In this document: piece after piece, positions 44,746-54,549 of the stretch
How the letters are laid out: the number at the start of each line of letters is the position of its first letter
Numbering within the stretch: the first letter of the stretch is position 1
DNA from: Paenibacillus sp. PCH8
Lineage (GTDB): Bacteria; Bacillota; Bacilli; Paenibacillales; Paenibacillaceae
Assembly (NCBI RefSeq): GCF_002968835.1
Contig: NZ_PKQK01000001.1
Coordinates: 1,736,001 to 1,800,000, forward strand
Direction of reading: 5' to 3'
DNA length: 64,000 bases
The notes under the pieces: generated by a model
The model's input: the letters and a program-made list of their open reading frames with translations, nothing else
What the model was told of the DNA's origin: nothing
Databases searched by the model: none
Made by a program: the position numbers and the translations under genes

Positions 44746-47566
44746 ATGACGACCAACCAAACGAAATATCTGTTTCAAGATACAGCAATTGATCTGGACA
44801 CACGGGTGAAAGACCTTGTATCCCGTCTGACTGAAGATGAGAAAATCGAATCCATGCTGCAATATCAGCCAGCAGTAGATCGCCTGGGCGTGGCGGCATA
44901 CAAACACGGTACCGAAGCGGCACATGGTCTGGCCTGGCTTGGAGAAGCAACATCTTTCCCACAGCCGGTAGGGCTGGCTTGCACATGGGATGCGGATCTA
45001 ATGAAAGAGATCGGTTCCGTGATCGGAGACGAAGCACGTGTATTTTACAAACGCAACCCGGCAGTGAACGGTCTTACGCTCTGGGCACCTACCGTGGATA
45101 TGGAACGTGACCCGCGCTGGGGACGAAATGAAGAAGCTTATGGTGAAGACCCGGAACTGACAGCCGAACTGACGACAGCATTGGTCAAAGGCATTCAGGG
45201 CGACCATCCTAAGTATTACAAAGCAGTCGCTACTTTGAAGCATTTCCTCGCCAACAATAATGAAGTCGATCGTGGCAGTGGTTCATCCAGTATTGATCCG
45301 CGCAACATGCGTGAATATTATTTGAAAGCGTTCGAGAAGCCGTTCAAGGAAGGCGGAGCACAATCCATGATGACCGCGTACAACTCCATTAATGGTACGC
45401 CAGCGTTGCTGCATCCTTATGTGAACGAGATTGTTAGAGACGAATGGGGCATGGATGGCTTCGTGGTCAGCGACGCAGGGGATGTGATGGGGATCAAGAA
45501 CGATCATAAATACTATGATTCCACACACCGGGTACCGTAGAGTCTGTGAAAGCCGGGATTGATAGCATCACTGATGATGCGGATCTGTCCAAGCAGGCAC
45601 TCCGTGAAGGATTGGAACAAGGCACACTCACGATGGAGGACATCGATAAGGCGCTGTTCAATACGTTCCGTGTGCGTTTCCGTCTGGGTGAGTTTGATCC
45701 GGAAGAAAACAATCCGTATGCCTCCATTGGCGAAGAGTCCATGATGACGGAGAAGGCGAAGGCACTGTCGCTCAGAGCGGCGAGAGAGCAAGTGGTATTG
45801 CTCAAGAACGACAAGGGTACGCTTCCGCTCGATAAAACCAAAACAGGCAAAGTGGCTGTCATCGGTCAGCTGGGCGGAACGGTGTATCGTGACTGGTATG
45901 CAGGCACAATGCCATACAGCGTAACTCCGCTTGAAGCCATCATCGGCAAAGTAGGCAGCGATAAGGTTACATTCAAGGACGGGAATGATCGCATTACGCT
46001 CACTTCCGTAGCCAATGGCAAGAAGATTGGACTTGCAAAGGACGAGAAGTCTCCTGTTATCGCTTCGGGCGAAGCGGAGACATTCATGCTATCTGACTGG
46101 GGCTTCGGCAGCAATACATTGCAGGCCGAGAGTAATGGCAAATATCTGACGACAGATGAAGAGACCGTAACGGCTTCAGCAGATGAAGTGTATGGCTGGT
46201 TCGTGAAGGAAGTATTTCACCTTCTGCCACAAGAGGACGGTAGTGTGGGGTTGACGACATGGAATGGCAAGACGGTGACGGCGCCGAATGGGGGCAATGA
46301 TACGATTGCCGTATCCGAAGAACTGAAATCTTTCGGAGCCACTGAGACATTTAAGAGGGATGTTGTTGTAGACGGAATCGAAGAAGCCGTAGCAGCTGCC
46401 AAAGCAGCGGAAACGGCAATAGTCTTTGTGGTAACAATCCGCTCGTGAACGGCAAAGAAGAGATCGATCGTCCAAGTCTGGACCTGGCAGAATCTCAGCA
46501 GCGTCTCGTGGAGGCCGTCTATGCGGCGAACCCGAATACCGTTGTGGTAATCGTGGGCAGTTATCCGTTCACATCCAATTGGATTCAAGAGAACATTCCG
46601 GCTGTGTTATACACTTCCCACGCAGGACAGGAGCTGGGTAACGCTGTGGCTGACGTATTGTATGGCGATTATGCACCAGCAGGCCGTCTAAACATGACGT
46701 GGGTTCAATCGGCAGATCAACTGACCGACATCAAGGACTATGATATTATTCAGTCGGGTCGGACGTATCAGTATTTGGAAGGCAATGTATTGTATCCATT
46801 TGGACATGGTCTGACGTATGCAACGTTTAAATACAACAATCTGGAGCTGAGTCCTGCACAAGCGGGAACGGATAGTACCATTACGGTAACCGTAGATGTG
46901 ACCAATACCGGTTCGATCACCAGTGATGAAGTCGTCCAGTTGTATGTTCGTGCAGGCAAATCCCGTGTGAAACGTCCACTCAAAACATTAAAAGGATTCC
47001 GTCGTCTTCATATCGAAGCCGGAGCTACAGCGAAAGTCAGCTTCAATTTGCCTGTGCAGGAACTGGCGATCTGGGATGTGACCCGTGACCGATATGTCGT
47101 GGAAAGTGGAACGTACTCTATCATGGTTGCCAAGTCATCCTCTGATGTTCAACTGGTAGCGGATCTGACGGTAGATGGAGAGACAATCCCTGCGCGTAAT
47201 CTGGGTATGGCTACCCGTGCTGAGAATTACGATGCTTATCTGGGTGTTGACCTGGATGAGAGCAAAGAAGGTGGAACCGCTGTCCGTGTGATTGGAGAGC
47301 AGGGATGGATTGCCTTTAAGGATGCTGATCTGGGGAGTGGTGCAGCAGCGATTGAAGCGCGTGTATCCGCAGAGCAGCCAGGTGCCGTATTGGAAGTTAG
47401 ACTGGGTGCCCCTGACGGTACACTGGCAGGACGGGTTGAGCTGGCACAAGGCGAAGCTCAACAGTGGTCCACCGTTAAGGCTGAACTCACGGGTGCAGCA
47501 GGTGCGCAAGATGTTTACATTTTGTTGTTCGCAGGTGCACGTATCCGTCATTTTGAGATTCGCTAA
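44746..47566 (+). pseudogene. Cytoplasmic GH3 glycosidase with C-terminal CBM6-like domain, two frame breaks (probable sequence errors)
   Basis: ATG 44746 follows AAAGGAG. Frames change at CC 45521-45522 and GG 46430-46431; one extra base at each restores KYYDSHTPGTVESVKAG and AIVFVGNNPLVNGKEEID. The repaired enzyme is about 940 residues without a signal peptide. The GH3 barrel has KHFLANNNEVDRG and the nucleophile region FVVSDAGD. The second domain carries an insert of about 120 residues. A fibronectin-like domain (about 680-790) and a CBM6-like end follow. It probably trims imported beta-glucosides or xylo-oligomers. The linkage is not assignable. Confidence 0.87.
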
Positions 47567-47626
47567 TTCGGATAGAATATCTGTATTAAGATAACCAAAG
47601 ATGACCAACGTGGAAGATTCGTTCAT

Positions 47627-47665
47627 GACAAAGCCTCCGAATGCATTCGGGGCTTTGTTTTGTTC
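47627..47665. terminator. Terminator between the GH3 and chemoreceptor genes
   Basis: ACAAAGCCTCCGAA and TTCGGGGCTTTGT pair around TGCA with one mismatch, followed by TTTGTTC. Confidence 0.85.
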
Positions 47666-47684
47666 TTTTATATGAAACGTGCTT

Positions 47685-48524
47685 TTATTTCCCGTCAAAC
47701 GTAATCATTTTTTGCACAAATTGCTTCAATTGCTGGTTGGTTTCATTCAACTGTTCAATCGTGCTCATGAAGTTATTCACCAGTTCAGCCTGCTCCTGCG
47801 AGCTTGCCGTGATCTCACCCAGTTCATTCTCCATGCCTTGTATGGATTGCCGAACCGAGAGAAGGGAATCTTCAATCAGGGTCGTCGCTTCCTTGGTATC
47901 CACGGACAGTTTACGAATTTCTTTGGCGACAACACCGAAACCTGCACCTGCTTCACCCACACGGGCAGCTTCAATGGCTGCATTCAAGCCGAGCAGATTG
48001 GTCTGTTCGGAGATTTCACGAATGAAGCTGGCGACCTGAGTTACATTTCCTGATTTTTGTACGGCTTGTTTGGAGTTGTTCCGAATCTCTTCGGTCGTCG
48101 CACTGAGTTCCTCAGAGTGTGCGGCCACATGTTGTACACTGTCAATTAACTGGTTGGTCAGATTTTCGGTAGCATCCATGAGCTGTTGCAGCTGGTCCTG
48201 GTCATCCATACTGTAGAGCAGGTTAAACAGGGCGATGACTTCACCTTGTTCATTTTTAATGGGAATAAAAGCCACGTCAAAAGGAATACCGAATAAATCT
48301 TTAGGATAGTGATCGAATCTTTTGACTTTACCCCCGTTTAGATCTGCAAAATTTCGATTGGGTTCTAACAGAGGATCTCCGGGCTGGTAGGTTAGTTGTT
48401 TCAATGATTCTCCAGCGGAAAAGTACAGGAACTTCTCACGATCAATAAGGGACAGCGTTACATCCTGACGGATCGTATCTCGAAAGAAAGGCATACACGT
48501 AATTAATGATTGGACAATATCCAT
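47685..48524 (-). CDS. Soluble methyl-accepting chemotaxis protein (YfmS-like)
   Basis: ATG 48524 with GGAGG 13 bases upstream. The 279-residue protein has no membrane segment. Residues about 1-110 are a PAS-like sensor, with [20 protein letters not shown] near its end. The receptor signalling hairpin follows, centred on [20 protein letters not shown], the CheA/CheW-binding tip. It probably senses a cytoplasmic cue and feeds the chemotaxis kinase. The ligand is unknown. Confidence 0.88.
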   Translation of the reverse strand: MDIVQSLITCMPFFRDTIRQDVTLSLIDREKFLYFSAGESLKQLTYQPGDPLLEPNRNFADLNGGKVKRFDHYPKDLFGIPFDVAFIPIKNEQGEVIALFNLLYSMDDQDQLQQLMDATENLTNQLIDSVQHVAAHSEELSATTEEIRNNSKQAVQKSGNVTQVASFIREISEQTNLLGLNAAIEAARVGEAGAGFGVVAKEIRKLSVDTKEATTLIEDSLLSVRQSIQGMENELGEITASSQEQAELVNNFMSTIEQLNETNQQLKQFVQKMITFDGK

Positions 48525-48682
48525 ATAAAAGGTTAATCCTCCTCAGTTACCTGATGTAAATGGTTAAATTTTAAATGATAAATTGCTAACTACCTATATA
48601 ATATATCGTCATGCAATAGAGAAGAAAGTAGAGAGAATGGAAAAAACATATGACTTTAACGAATATTGCTATACAGCAGCCC

Positions 48683-48716
48683 AAAAAGGCACGCGTCCGT
48701 TGGGACTCATGCCTTG
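48683..48716 (-). terminator. Terminator of nrdDG
   Basis: On the minus strand AAGGCATGAGTCC and GGACGCGTGCCTT pair around CAAC and are followed by TTTGG. Confidence 0.78.
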
Positions 48717-48743
48717 CTAGTTGGTAAGGTAATAACATGTATA

Positions 48744-49253
48744 TTACAACATATTAACCTGCATCGTAACGACAGTCTGGTTGGCTAATGTTGCTTGCAC
48801 ATCAATCAAACGCTGATTCCGACTGCCACGGAAGGGCAGGGATACATCACGTTCAGCTGCAACGTAGCGCCCGTCGATAATCACGTCGCATAGCCGGGCA
48901 AGCTCTGCCCTGTCAGGATCGGTAATCAGCTCTTCATATTCAAATCCCGTGTATGCCCATACAGTCAGATCAGGCCGAGCGGCCCGTAGTTGCTGAACCC
49001 AGAGAGTACATTCTGCTGCTGAGAAAAAGGGGTCACCGCCACACAACGTAATGCCATCCAGTAGAGGATGGTTCGTCACCTCCTGCAGAATCTGCTGCTG
49101 CCGCTCCTCTGTGAAGGGTTCACCTGCTCGAAAGCTCCACGAATCCGGGCTGAAGCATCCCGGACACGCGTGACGACATCCGCTGATGAACAGGACGGCC
49201 CGCATGCCCGTGCCTTCATTCACCGATTCCGGGATGTAACCATACAGATTCAC
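48744..49253 (-). CDS. nrdG: NrdG: anaerobic ribonucleotide reductase activase
   Basis: The start overlaps the nrdD stop by four bases. The radical-SAM cluster motif is CRHACPGC (CX3CX2C, residues about 27-34) in FISGCRHACPGCFSPDSW. GITLCGGDPFF is the SAM-binding segment. The 169-residue length is standard. It installs the glycyl radical on NrdD. Terminator follows. Confidence 0.93.
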   Translation of the reverse strand: MNLYGYIPESVNEGTGMRAVLFISGCRHACPGCFSPDSWSFRAGEPFTEERQQQILQEVTNHPLLDGITLCGGDPFFSAAECTLWVQQLRAARPDLTVWAYTGFEYEELITDPDRAELARLCDVIIDGRYVAAERDVSLPFRGSRNQRLIDVQATLANQTVVTMQVNML

Positions 49254-51210
49254 CGGTGTTTCACCCGGTCCTGCACTTCAGCCTGCTTCGCAGCATTGAA
49301 GCGGACTTTGTAATCCCCGGTCAGGTAGCCGGTTACGCGGCGTAACCGCTGGAAGTGCACATGGTCTTCATGGGCTTCGCAGGTCGGGCATACATCCCCG
49401 ATGACCCCTTCATAACCACATGAAGGGCAGCGATCGATGGGGTGATTTATGGAAAAATAACCAATATCCTGTGCCAGTGCATATTGCACGATCCGCAGGA
49501 ATGCAGCAGTGTTCGCTCGAACGTTCCCGTCAAGCTCCACATAGGAGATTGCACCTGCATTACATAACGTGTGGAAAGGAGCCTCCAGTTCAATCTTCCG
49601 ATAGGCTGGGAGGGTGTAATAGACCGGAATATGGAATGAATTCGTATAATACTCCCGATCATTCACACCAGGGATGAGGCCATAACGCTCTCTGTCAATT
49701 TTGGTGAATTTGCCCGATAATCCTTCAGCAGGTGTAGCAAACAGGGTGACATTCAGATTATGTTGCTCACTCATTCGATCACAGAACTCTCTCATCGTTC
49801 GGATAATATTCAGTGCTTCGCGATGCACATGAGAGTCCTGCCCATGATGGCGCCCATAGAGCGCAGTCATACATTCAGCGAGGCCGATAAAACCAAGGGA
49901 TAACGTACCGTGCTTCAGCAGATCGGCAACGGGCTCGTTCGGAGTAAGTTGTTCTCCACCTTCCCATACACCCTCCCGCATCATGAAGTCTGATGCTTTG
50001 GCAGGCTGTTTCTTCTGGATCTGGTAGCGATGCAACAGACCGGCAGCGGCATTCTGCATAACCGACTCCAATGCAGTGTAGAATCCTGCCCGATCTGCGA
50101 CAGCTCTGCTACCTTGGCAGATGCCAAACCGGATACCAAGCTTGACCAGGTTGATGGTATTGAAGGACAGGTTTCCCTTGCCACTCTGACGATTACGTCC
50201 AAATCGGTCAGCGAGTGTACGTGTGCGGCATCCCATGGTTGCGATGATTGTATCCGGATCTTCCGGATGATAGAAAGGCAGATTGAAAGAAGCATCCACA
50301 TTGACAAAGTTCGGATACATCCGCCGGGAAGAACAGGTTACGGCGAGAAGGAACAGATCATAGTTCGGGTCTCCCTGCGTCTGATTAATCCCTTGCTTAC
50401 ACTGGAAGATGTGTTGGGGAACACGGGAGTTTCCCCGTTGCCGAGGCCACGGATCGTCGCCTCCAGCAATGAACGGGATACCAACCGTCCTTCCGCTGAT
50501 GTACATATTCCATAGTTCAACGATGTGAACGGGATCTGACCACCCGCCCGGCTGCTCATCGTGTTCAGGTTATGGATCAGTGATTCGGCAGCTTGTCCTG
50601 TCTCCAGTTCCGTCTCTTCATAGGCAAAGGCATATGCACGAGGGCACTGGTTCTTTGCTTCGACACTGTCCAGATGGAGCTGTTCATCCTCCATCTGAAC
50701 ATTCTCGCCAAAGAGCCGTTGCCCCTTGCGGTAATGTTTGCGGAACGATCGCTGTACATACGGGGCCAGATCCCAGTCAATCTTATTGGCTGATACACCG
50801 CCGTATTGACTGTTCTGTTGGGATTGGAAGATGATCGCAACCAGGGCCATGGCAGACATGATGGTCTGAGGTGTGCGAACCGATCCGTTCCCTGTGTTGA
50901 AGCCAGCAGACAGGAGACGGTCAAATGGAATAAAGATGCAGTTGGTCGTTCCAAGTGCATACTGGTCCAGATCGTGTACATACAGATCTCCATTCTCCAC
51001 AGCTTGAGCGAGCTCTTCTGGCAATACATGACGCAGAGCATGCCACTTGGCGGTCTCCGAACCGAGCCTGCTCATCTTGCCGCTGAAGGAGTCTCCGTTC
51101 AGATTGGCATTCTCCCTCAGCGTATCGGCGTCTTCTGCACCAATAATTCGTCTTCCCAGGTCGGATAATAGATCGGATGCCGGTGGAGTGGCATACTCTA
51201 GCATGTTCAT
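49250..51210 (-). pseudogene. nrdD: NrdD: anaerobic ribonucleotide reductase, frame broken at 50416-50419 (probable sequence error)
   Basis: ATG 51210 is eight bases after AGGAGG. Two frames join at the GGGG run 50416-50419; one extra G (C on the coding strand) restores NGETPVFPQHIFQCKQG. The repaired protein is about 653 residues. The C-terminus has the zinc cysteines CPSCG and CPTCE and the glycyl radical segment RRVTGYL. No N-terminal ATP-cone is visible: the sequence starts directly at the catalytic barrel region. It supplies deoxynucleotides without oxygen. The operator set upstream supports anaerobic expression and NrdR control, so a working gene is expected. Confidence 0.9.
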
Positions 51211-51257
51211 GTAAGGTTCCTCCTAAAATGATTTCTATATCGTTCAACTTCCGTTAA

Positions 51258-51305
51258 ATACTATATGTAGACTATCGTTATCTATTTATAAACTATATGT
51301 GGTTA
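51258..51305 (-). promoter_or_regulatory. nrdD promoter with two NrdR-like boxes
   Basis: Cores CTATATGTAG (51261-51270) and CTATATGTGG (51293-51302) start 32 bases apart, three helical turns, as NrdR box pairs do. They match the 16-base NrdR consensus at about 12 and 11 positions. TATAAA on the minus strand (51290-51285) is the probable -10 box, so one box covers the promoter and the other the early transcript. Confidence 0.72.
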
Positions 51306-51311
51306 TTCTGG

Positions 51312-51327
51312 TGTGATAATGATCACA
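51312..51327. promoter_or_regulatory. Fnr/Crp-type site upstream of nrdD
   Basis: TGTGATAATGATCACA is a perfect TGTGA-N6-TCACA site; the symmetry extends to GGTGTGAT/ATCACACC. Its centre is 41.5 bases before the start predicted from the -10 box at 51290-51285, the standard position for an activator. Anaerobic activation by Fnr is inferred. Confidence 0.78.
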
Positions 51328-51376
51328 CCGTCTGGTGTGCAGATCTTACTTTCCTTTAACTGATACGGGATAAAGG

Positions 51377-51405
51377 TTCCCAAGTTCTAAGCGAAAGCGT
51401 ATAAT
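51377..51405 (+). promoter_or_regulatory. Candidate promoter of the sensor kinase gene
   Basis: TTCCCA (51377-51382), 17 bases, TATAAT (51400-51405). This would give a leader of about 267 bases before the start codon at 51679. Confidence 0.55.
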
Positions 51406-51411
51406 TACTAG

Positions 51412-51678
51412 TTATCCTGCAAGTGTACTAATTGAAGTCGGACAAGAGGACTCTGTTCACGCTGAAAAGACGATTTGCCGCGACGAATCACTTGTTCAGG
51501 CAGGAGTTAAGACTTGCTTTCGTTCCCACAAACGGACCATAGTCGAGTAGGTCGGTTCTCTTATACCTTTAAGGTGTTAAATATATAAGTATAGATTGTG
51601 ACAGCTATTCGTAGCTTATGAACCTTTTACTTGAATCCACAGATTAGAACAATGCAGCTAAGACAAGAGGGGTGAATC
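51412..51678 (+). other. Long untranslated leader upstream of the sensor kinase gene
   Basis: No ORF with a ribosome site is seen in this 267-base stretch. It is not AT-rich and contains local pairings such as GACC...GGTC near 51535-51555. I cannot match it to a known riboswitch class. It may be a structured leader or hold a small RNA. Confidence 0.4.
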
Positions 51679-53319
51679 ATGGGGACGGTAGAAGACATTA
51701 CAACAAAAGGTTTCTATGAGAATATACAGGAAGCTGCGGCCCACATCGTAGATGTATTAAGTGGTATCTTGAAGGTGAACACCATCTTTGTAGCCACGAA
51801 TGACGGAATGACAAATGTCATTCTGGAAGCCTTCAACCGTAAGGAAGAGTTGATTGTTGCAGGCAGTGAACTTCCATTTACTGCTTCATATTGCAGTCTG
51901 GTGTTAAGGGATAAAGGCAGTGTCCTCACGATTCAGAATACATGTGAACATCCGATGACAAGATCCATGGACGTAACAAGCGAGCTGGGCAACCGTTTCT
52001 TCGTGGGTGTGCCTATTCTGCGAAGATCCGGTGAAACATTCGGTACGATCTGTCTGATGGATAATCCTGACTATGAGATCAGTGAAGCTGATATGAAGAC
52101 ACTGAATGCAATGGCTGTATTTCTGGGATATGTGGTGGACTTGGAGAGTACACTTCATGTTCAGGAGCAGAAGCTGAACGATTCGGAACACATGCAAGAG
52201 CAGCTTCAGGCAGAGAAGGAACGTGCCGAGTCCGAAGCTATGACCAAAACGCAGATGCTGAAGCTGATGAGTCATGAGATTCGCAATCCGCTGAACGGCA
52301 TTCTGGGTCTGACGGATCTGATGCGTACACCGGATATATCCGAAGAACAATCGGAATATGTGAATATGATTGAGACGAGCGGGAATATTCTACTCTCCCT
52401 GTTGAATAATATGATGAATTTCAACATCAATGAGGCGGGTAAAACAATTATTCACGATGATCCTTTCGATCTGGTCAGTACCATAGAGAACACGGTCTAT
52501 CTATCTGTCGGAGCAGCGAGTGGCAAGAACATTGAGCTGGGATTGAATCTGGAACTGAATGTGTCCCAGGTATTTGTTGGCGATGAGGCCAAGATCGGAC
52601 AGATGCTTGCACATGTCCTTCAATATGCTTTGGATTCAACACGTGAAGGCGCCGTCCTGGTCACCGCAGTTGTGAACGGAGAAGAGAATGAGGACATCAG
52701 TACACTCCTGCTCAAAGTAAAGTATACGGGCCAAATGATGTCTGATAAGAGGCTGAGAGACTTTAATAGTCAGGATGGAAACATTTGCATTCAAAAGCTG
52801 ATTGGAAGCAATTTGGGTCTGGCCGTAAGTCAGAATCTGGCGATTCTCATGCATGGTCGTATTCAGGTGAATAGTATGGAGGGAAATGAGACGGAATTCC
52901 AGATTAGCCTGCCGTTACGCAGGTACTGGGAACTGCCGCAACTTGCAAGCATTCAGCAACGGCTGAAAGGGAAACAGGTATTGCTCGCCAAAGATCCTGA
53001 TATTCTGCAAGGTGTCTCTTCCCTGATGCGGCGATGGAATATGGATGTGCATATGACATCAGGATCGACTGTAGCGTATGATTGGATTAATGAAGGCTTC
53101 AATCCGGATGTGGCTGTTGTGGATATGGGGTTACTGGAAGGCGGAGCAGTAGACTTTGTACATGCACTGAAGCAGCGGAACGAGAATCTGCCCGTCATTG
53201 TTCTGGTTCCTTATGGCATGCATATCGATCTGCATGAAGCGGAAGTCTTTGATGCCGTTCTGACGAAGCCGGTCAGACAGGCGGATTTGCTGAATGCATT
53301 GAGTATTATTCTGCCTTAA
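51679..53319 (+). CDS. Hybrid sensor histidine kinase-like protein (GAF, HisKA, degenerate ATPase, receiver)
   Basis: ATG 51679 is behind AAGAGGGG. A GAF domain (about 15-160) is followed by a coiled coil (about 160-190), the H-box SHEIRNPLNG with His199, and an ATPase-like domain to about 420. The N-box Asn is replaced (HVLQYALDS) and the G1 DXGXG box is missing, while GSNLGLAVSQ keeps the G2 form. A C-terminal receiver-like domain keeps Asp482 and Lys530. It is soluble. With these ATPase losses it may not bind ATP well and could act as a phosphotransfer or regulatory partner. 546 residues; monocistronic. Confidence 0.82.
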   Translation: MGTVEDITTKGFYENIQEAAAHIVDVLSGILKVNTIFVATNDGMTNVILEAFNRKEELIVAGSELPFTASYCSLVLRDKGSVLTIQNTCEHPMTRSMDVTSELGNRFFVGVPILRRSGETFGTICLMDNPDYEISEADMKTLNAMAVFLGYVVDLESTLHVQEQKLNDSEHMQEQLQAEKERAESEAMTKTQMLKLMSHEIRNPLNGILGLTDLMRTPDISEEQSEYVNMIETSGNILLSLLNNMMNFNINEAGKTIIHDDPFDLVSTIENTVYLSVGAASGKNIELGLNLELNVSQVFVGDEAKIGQMLAHVLQYALDSTREGAVLVTAVVNGEENEDISTLLLKVKYTGQMMSDKRLRDFNSQDGNICIQKLIGSNLGLAVSQNLAILMHGRIQVNSMEGNETEFQISLPLRRYWELPQLASIQQRLKGKQVLLAKDPDILQGVSSLMRRWNMDVHMTSGSTVAYDWINEGFNPDVAVVDMGLLEGGAVDFVHALKQRNENLPVIVLVPYGMHIDLHEAEVFDAVLTKPVRQADLLNALSIILP

Positions 53320-53351
53320 ATCAATAGACAATGAATATGCATATTCTAATG

Positions 53352-53385
53352 AGGCGCACCTGTCGTGGGTGCGCTTCTTTGAATT
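53352..53385 (+). terminator. Terminator of the sensor kinase gene
   Basis: GCGCACC and GGGTGCGC pair around TGTCGT, followed by TTCTTTG and a T-rich tail. Confidence 0.75.
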
Positions 53386-53485
53386 TTCCATTTTCTGCTC
53401 CAAAGCCCTTTTAATCCGAGCTGGTTACGGTACAATAGAATAGGAACTTCATCATTACTTACGATTAGAGGAGGAAGTGCATTCA

Positions 53486-54424
53486 ATGGACTATCGCAGA
53501 TTGGGTGGAAGCGGACTGAAAGTAAGCGAGATCAGCTTGGGTAGCTGGCTGACGTACGGAGGGTATGTGGAACGTGAAAATGCGGTGAAATCAATTGAAA
53601 CTGCATTTGATGAAGGAATTAACTTTTTTGATACAGCGAATGTATACGAACGGGGTGCAGCTGAAGAACTGCTTGGACAGACATTGAAAGCGTACTCACG
53701 TGACTCATATGTGCTTGCAACCAAAGTGTTTGGCAAAATGGGTGAGGGTCCGAATGACCAAGGGCTGTCCCGCAAACATATCAAGGAACAATGTGAAGCC
53801 AGCTTGAAGCGCTTGGGTGCTGAATATGTGGATATCTATTATTGTCATCGTTATCATACAGAAACACCGATTGAGGAGACACTCCGTGCATTGGATGATC
53901 TCGTGCGCCAGGGCAAAGTGTTATATGTTGGCGTCAGCCAATGGACTGCGGCTCAGATGGAAGCCGCACTGGGTACAGCAGACCGTCTGCTCCTGGATCA
54001 TATTGTAGTCAATCAGCCGGTGTACAACATGTTTGACCGCTACATCGAAAGTGAAATTATCCCGCTGGGTGAACGTAAGGGTATTGGACAAGTTGTATAC
54101 TCTCCGCTGGCTCAAGGTCTATTGACCGGGAAATATACATCCGTTTCCGATATCCCGGAGAACAGCCGCGCTGCCAAACTGGGCTGGGATGAAGGTAAGA
54201 TCAATGCAGATCGCATCGGGAAAGTTCGTCAACTGATTGAGGTGGCGGACAAGCTGGATCTGAAGGTTGGCCAACTGGCCCTGGCATGGATTCTGCGCCA
54301 GAATAATGTATCCAGTGCACTTGTAGGGGCAAGTCGTCCCGAGCAGGTAAAAGAGAACGCGGCTGCAGCTGGTGTGAAGCTGGATGCTGCCATTGTTGAA
54401 GAGATCGAGCAGATACTGGCTTGA
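53486..54424 (+). CDS. Aldo/keto reductase (Kv-beta-like)
   Basis: ATG 53486 is eleven bases after GAGGAGG; GTG 53477 is too close. The 312-residue protein has the AKR barrel residues Asp (FFDTANVYERG) with catalytic Tyr, Lys in VLATKVFG and His in YYCHRYH. The NADPH-binding end ALVGASRPEQVKEN is present. The sequence most resembles the potassium-channel-beta/YghZ group, which reduces aldehydes and quinones. Terminator follows. Confidence 0.9.
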   Translation: MDYRRLGGSGLKVSEISLGSWLTYGGYVERENAVKSIETAFDEGINFFDTANVYERGAAEELLGQTLKAYSRDSYVLATKVFGKMGEGPNDQGLSRKHIKEQCEASLKRLGAEYVDIYYCHRYHTETPIEETLRALDDLVRQGKVLYVGVSQWTAAQMEAALGTADRLLLDHIVVNQPVYNMFDRYIESEIIPLGERKGIGQVVYSPLAQGLLTGKYTSVSDIPENSRAAKLGWDEGKINADRIGKVRQLIEVADKLDLKVGQLALAWILRQNNVSSALVGASRPEQVKENAAAAGVKLDAAIVEEIEQILA

Positions 54425-54474
54425 TCTCCAGTCAGCGAGTAAGCTGAAGAGATGAGATATAATCATCCATAAGC

Positions 54475-54524
54475 AAAGGGATGTCCTGTACGCCGGAGTG
54501 GCGAACGAGACATCCCTTTTTTGG
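54475..54524. terminator. Terminator between aldo/keto reductase and diguanylate cyclase
   Basis: AAAGGGATGTC and GACATCCCTTT pair across a loop of about 23 bases, followed by TTTTGG. Confidence 0.87.
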
Positions 54525-54549
54525 TGATATGGAAGGTTATAACAGGTTA

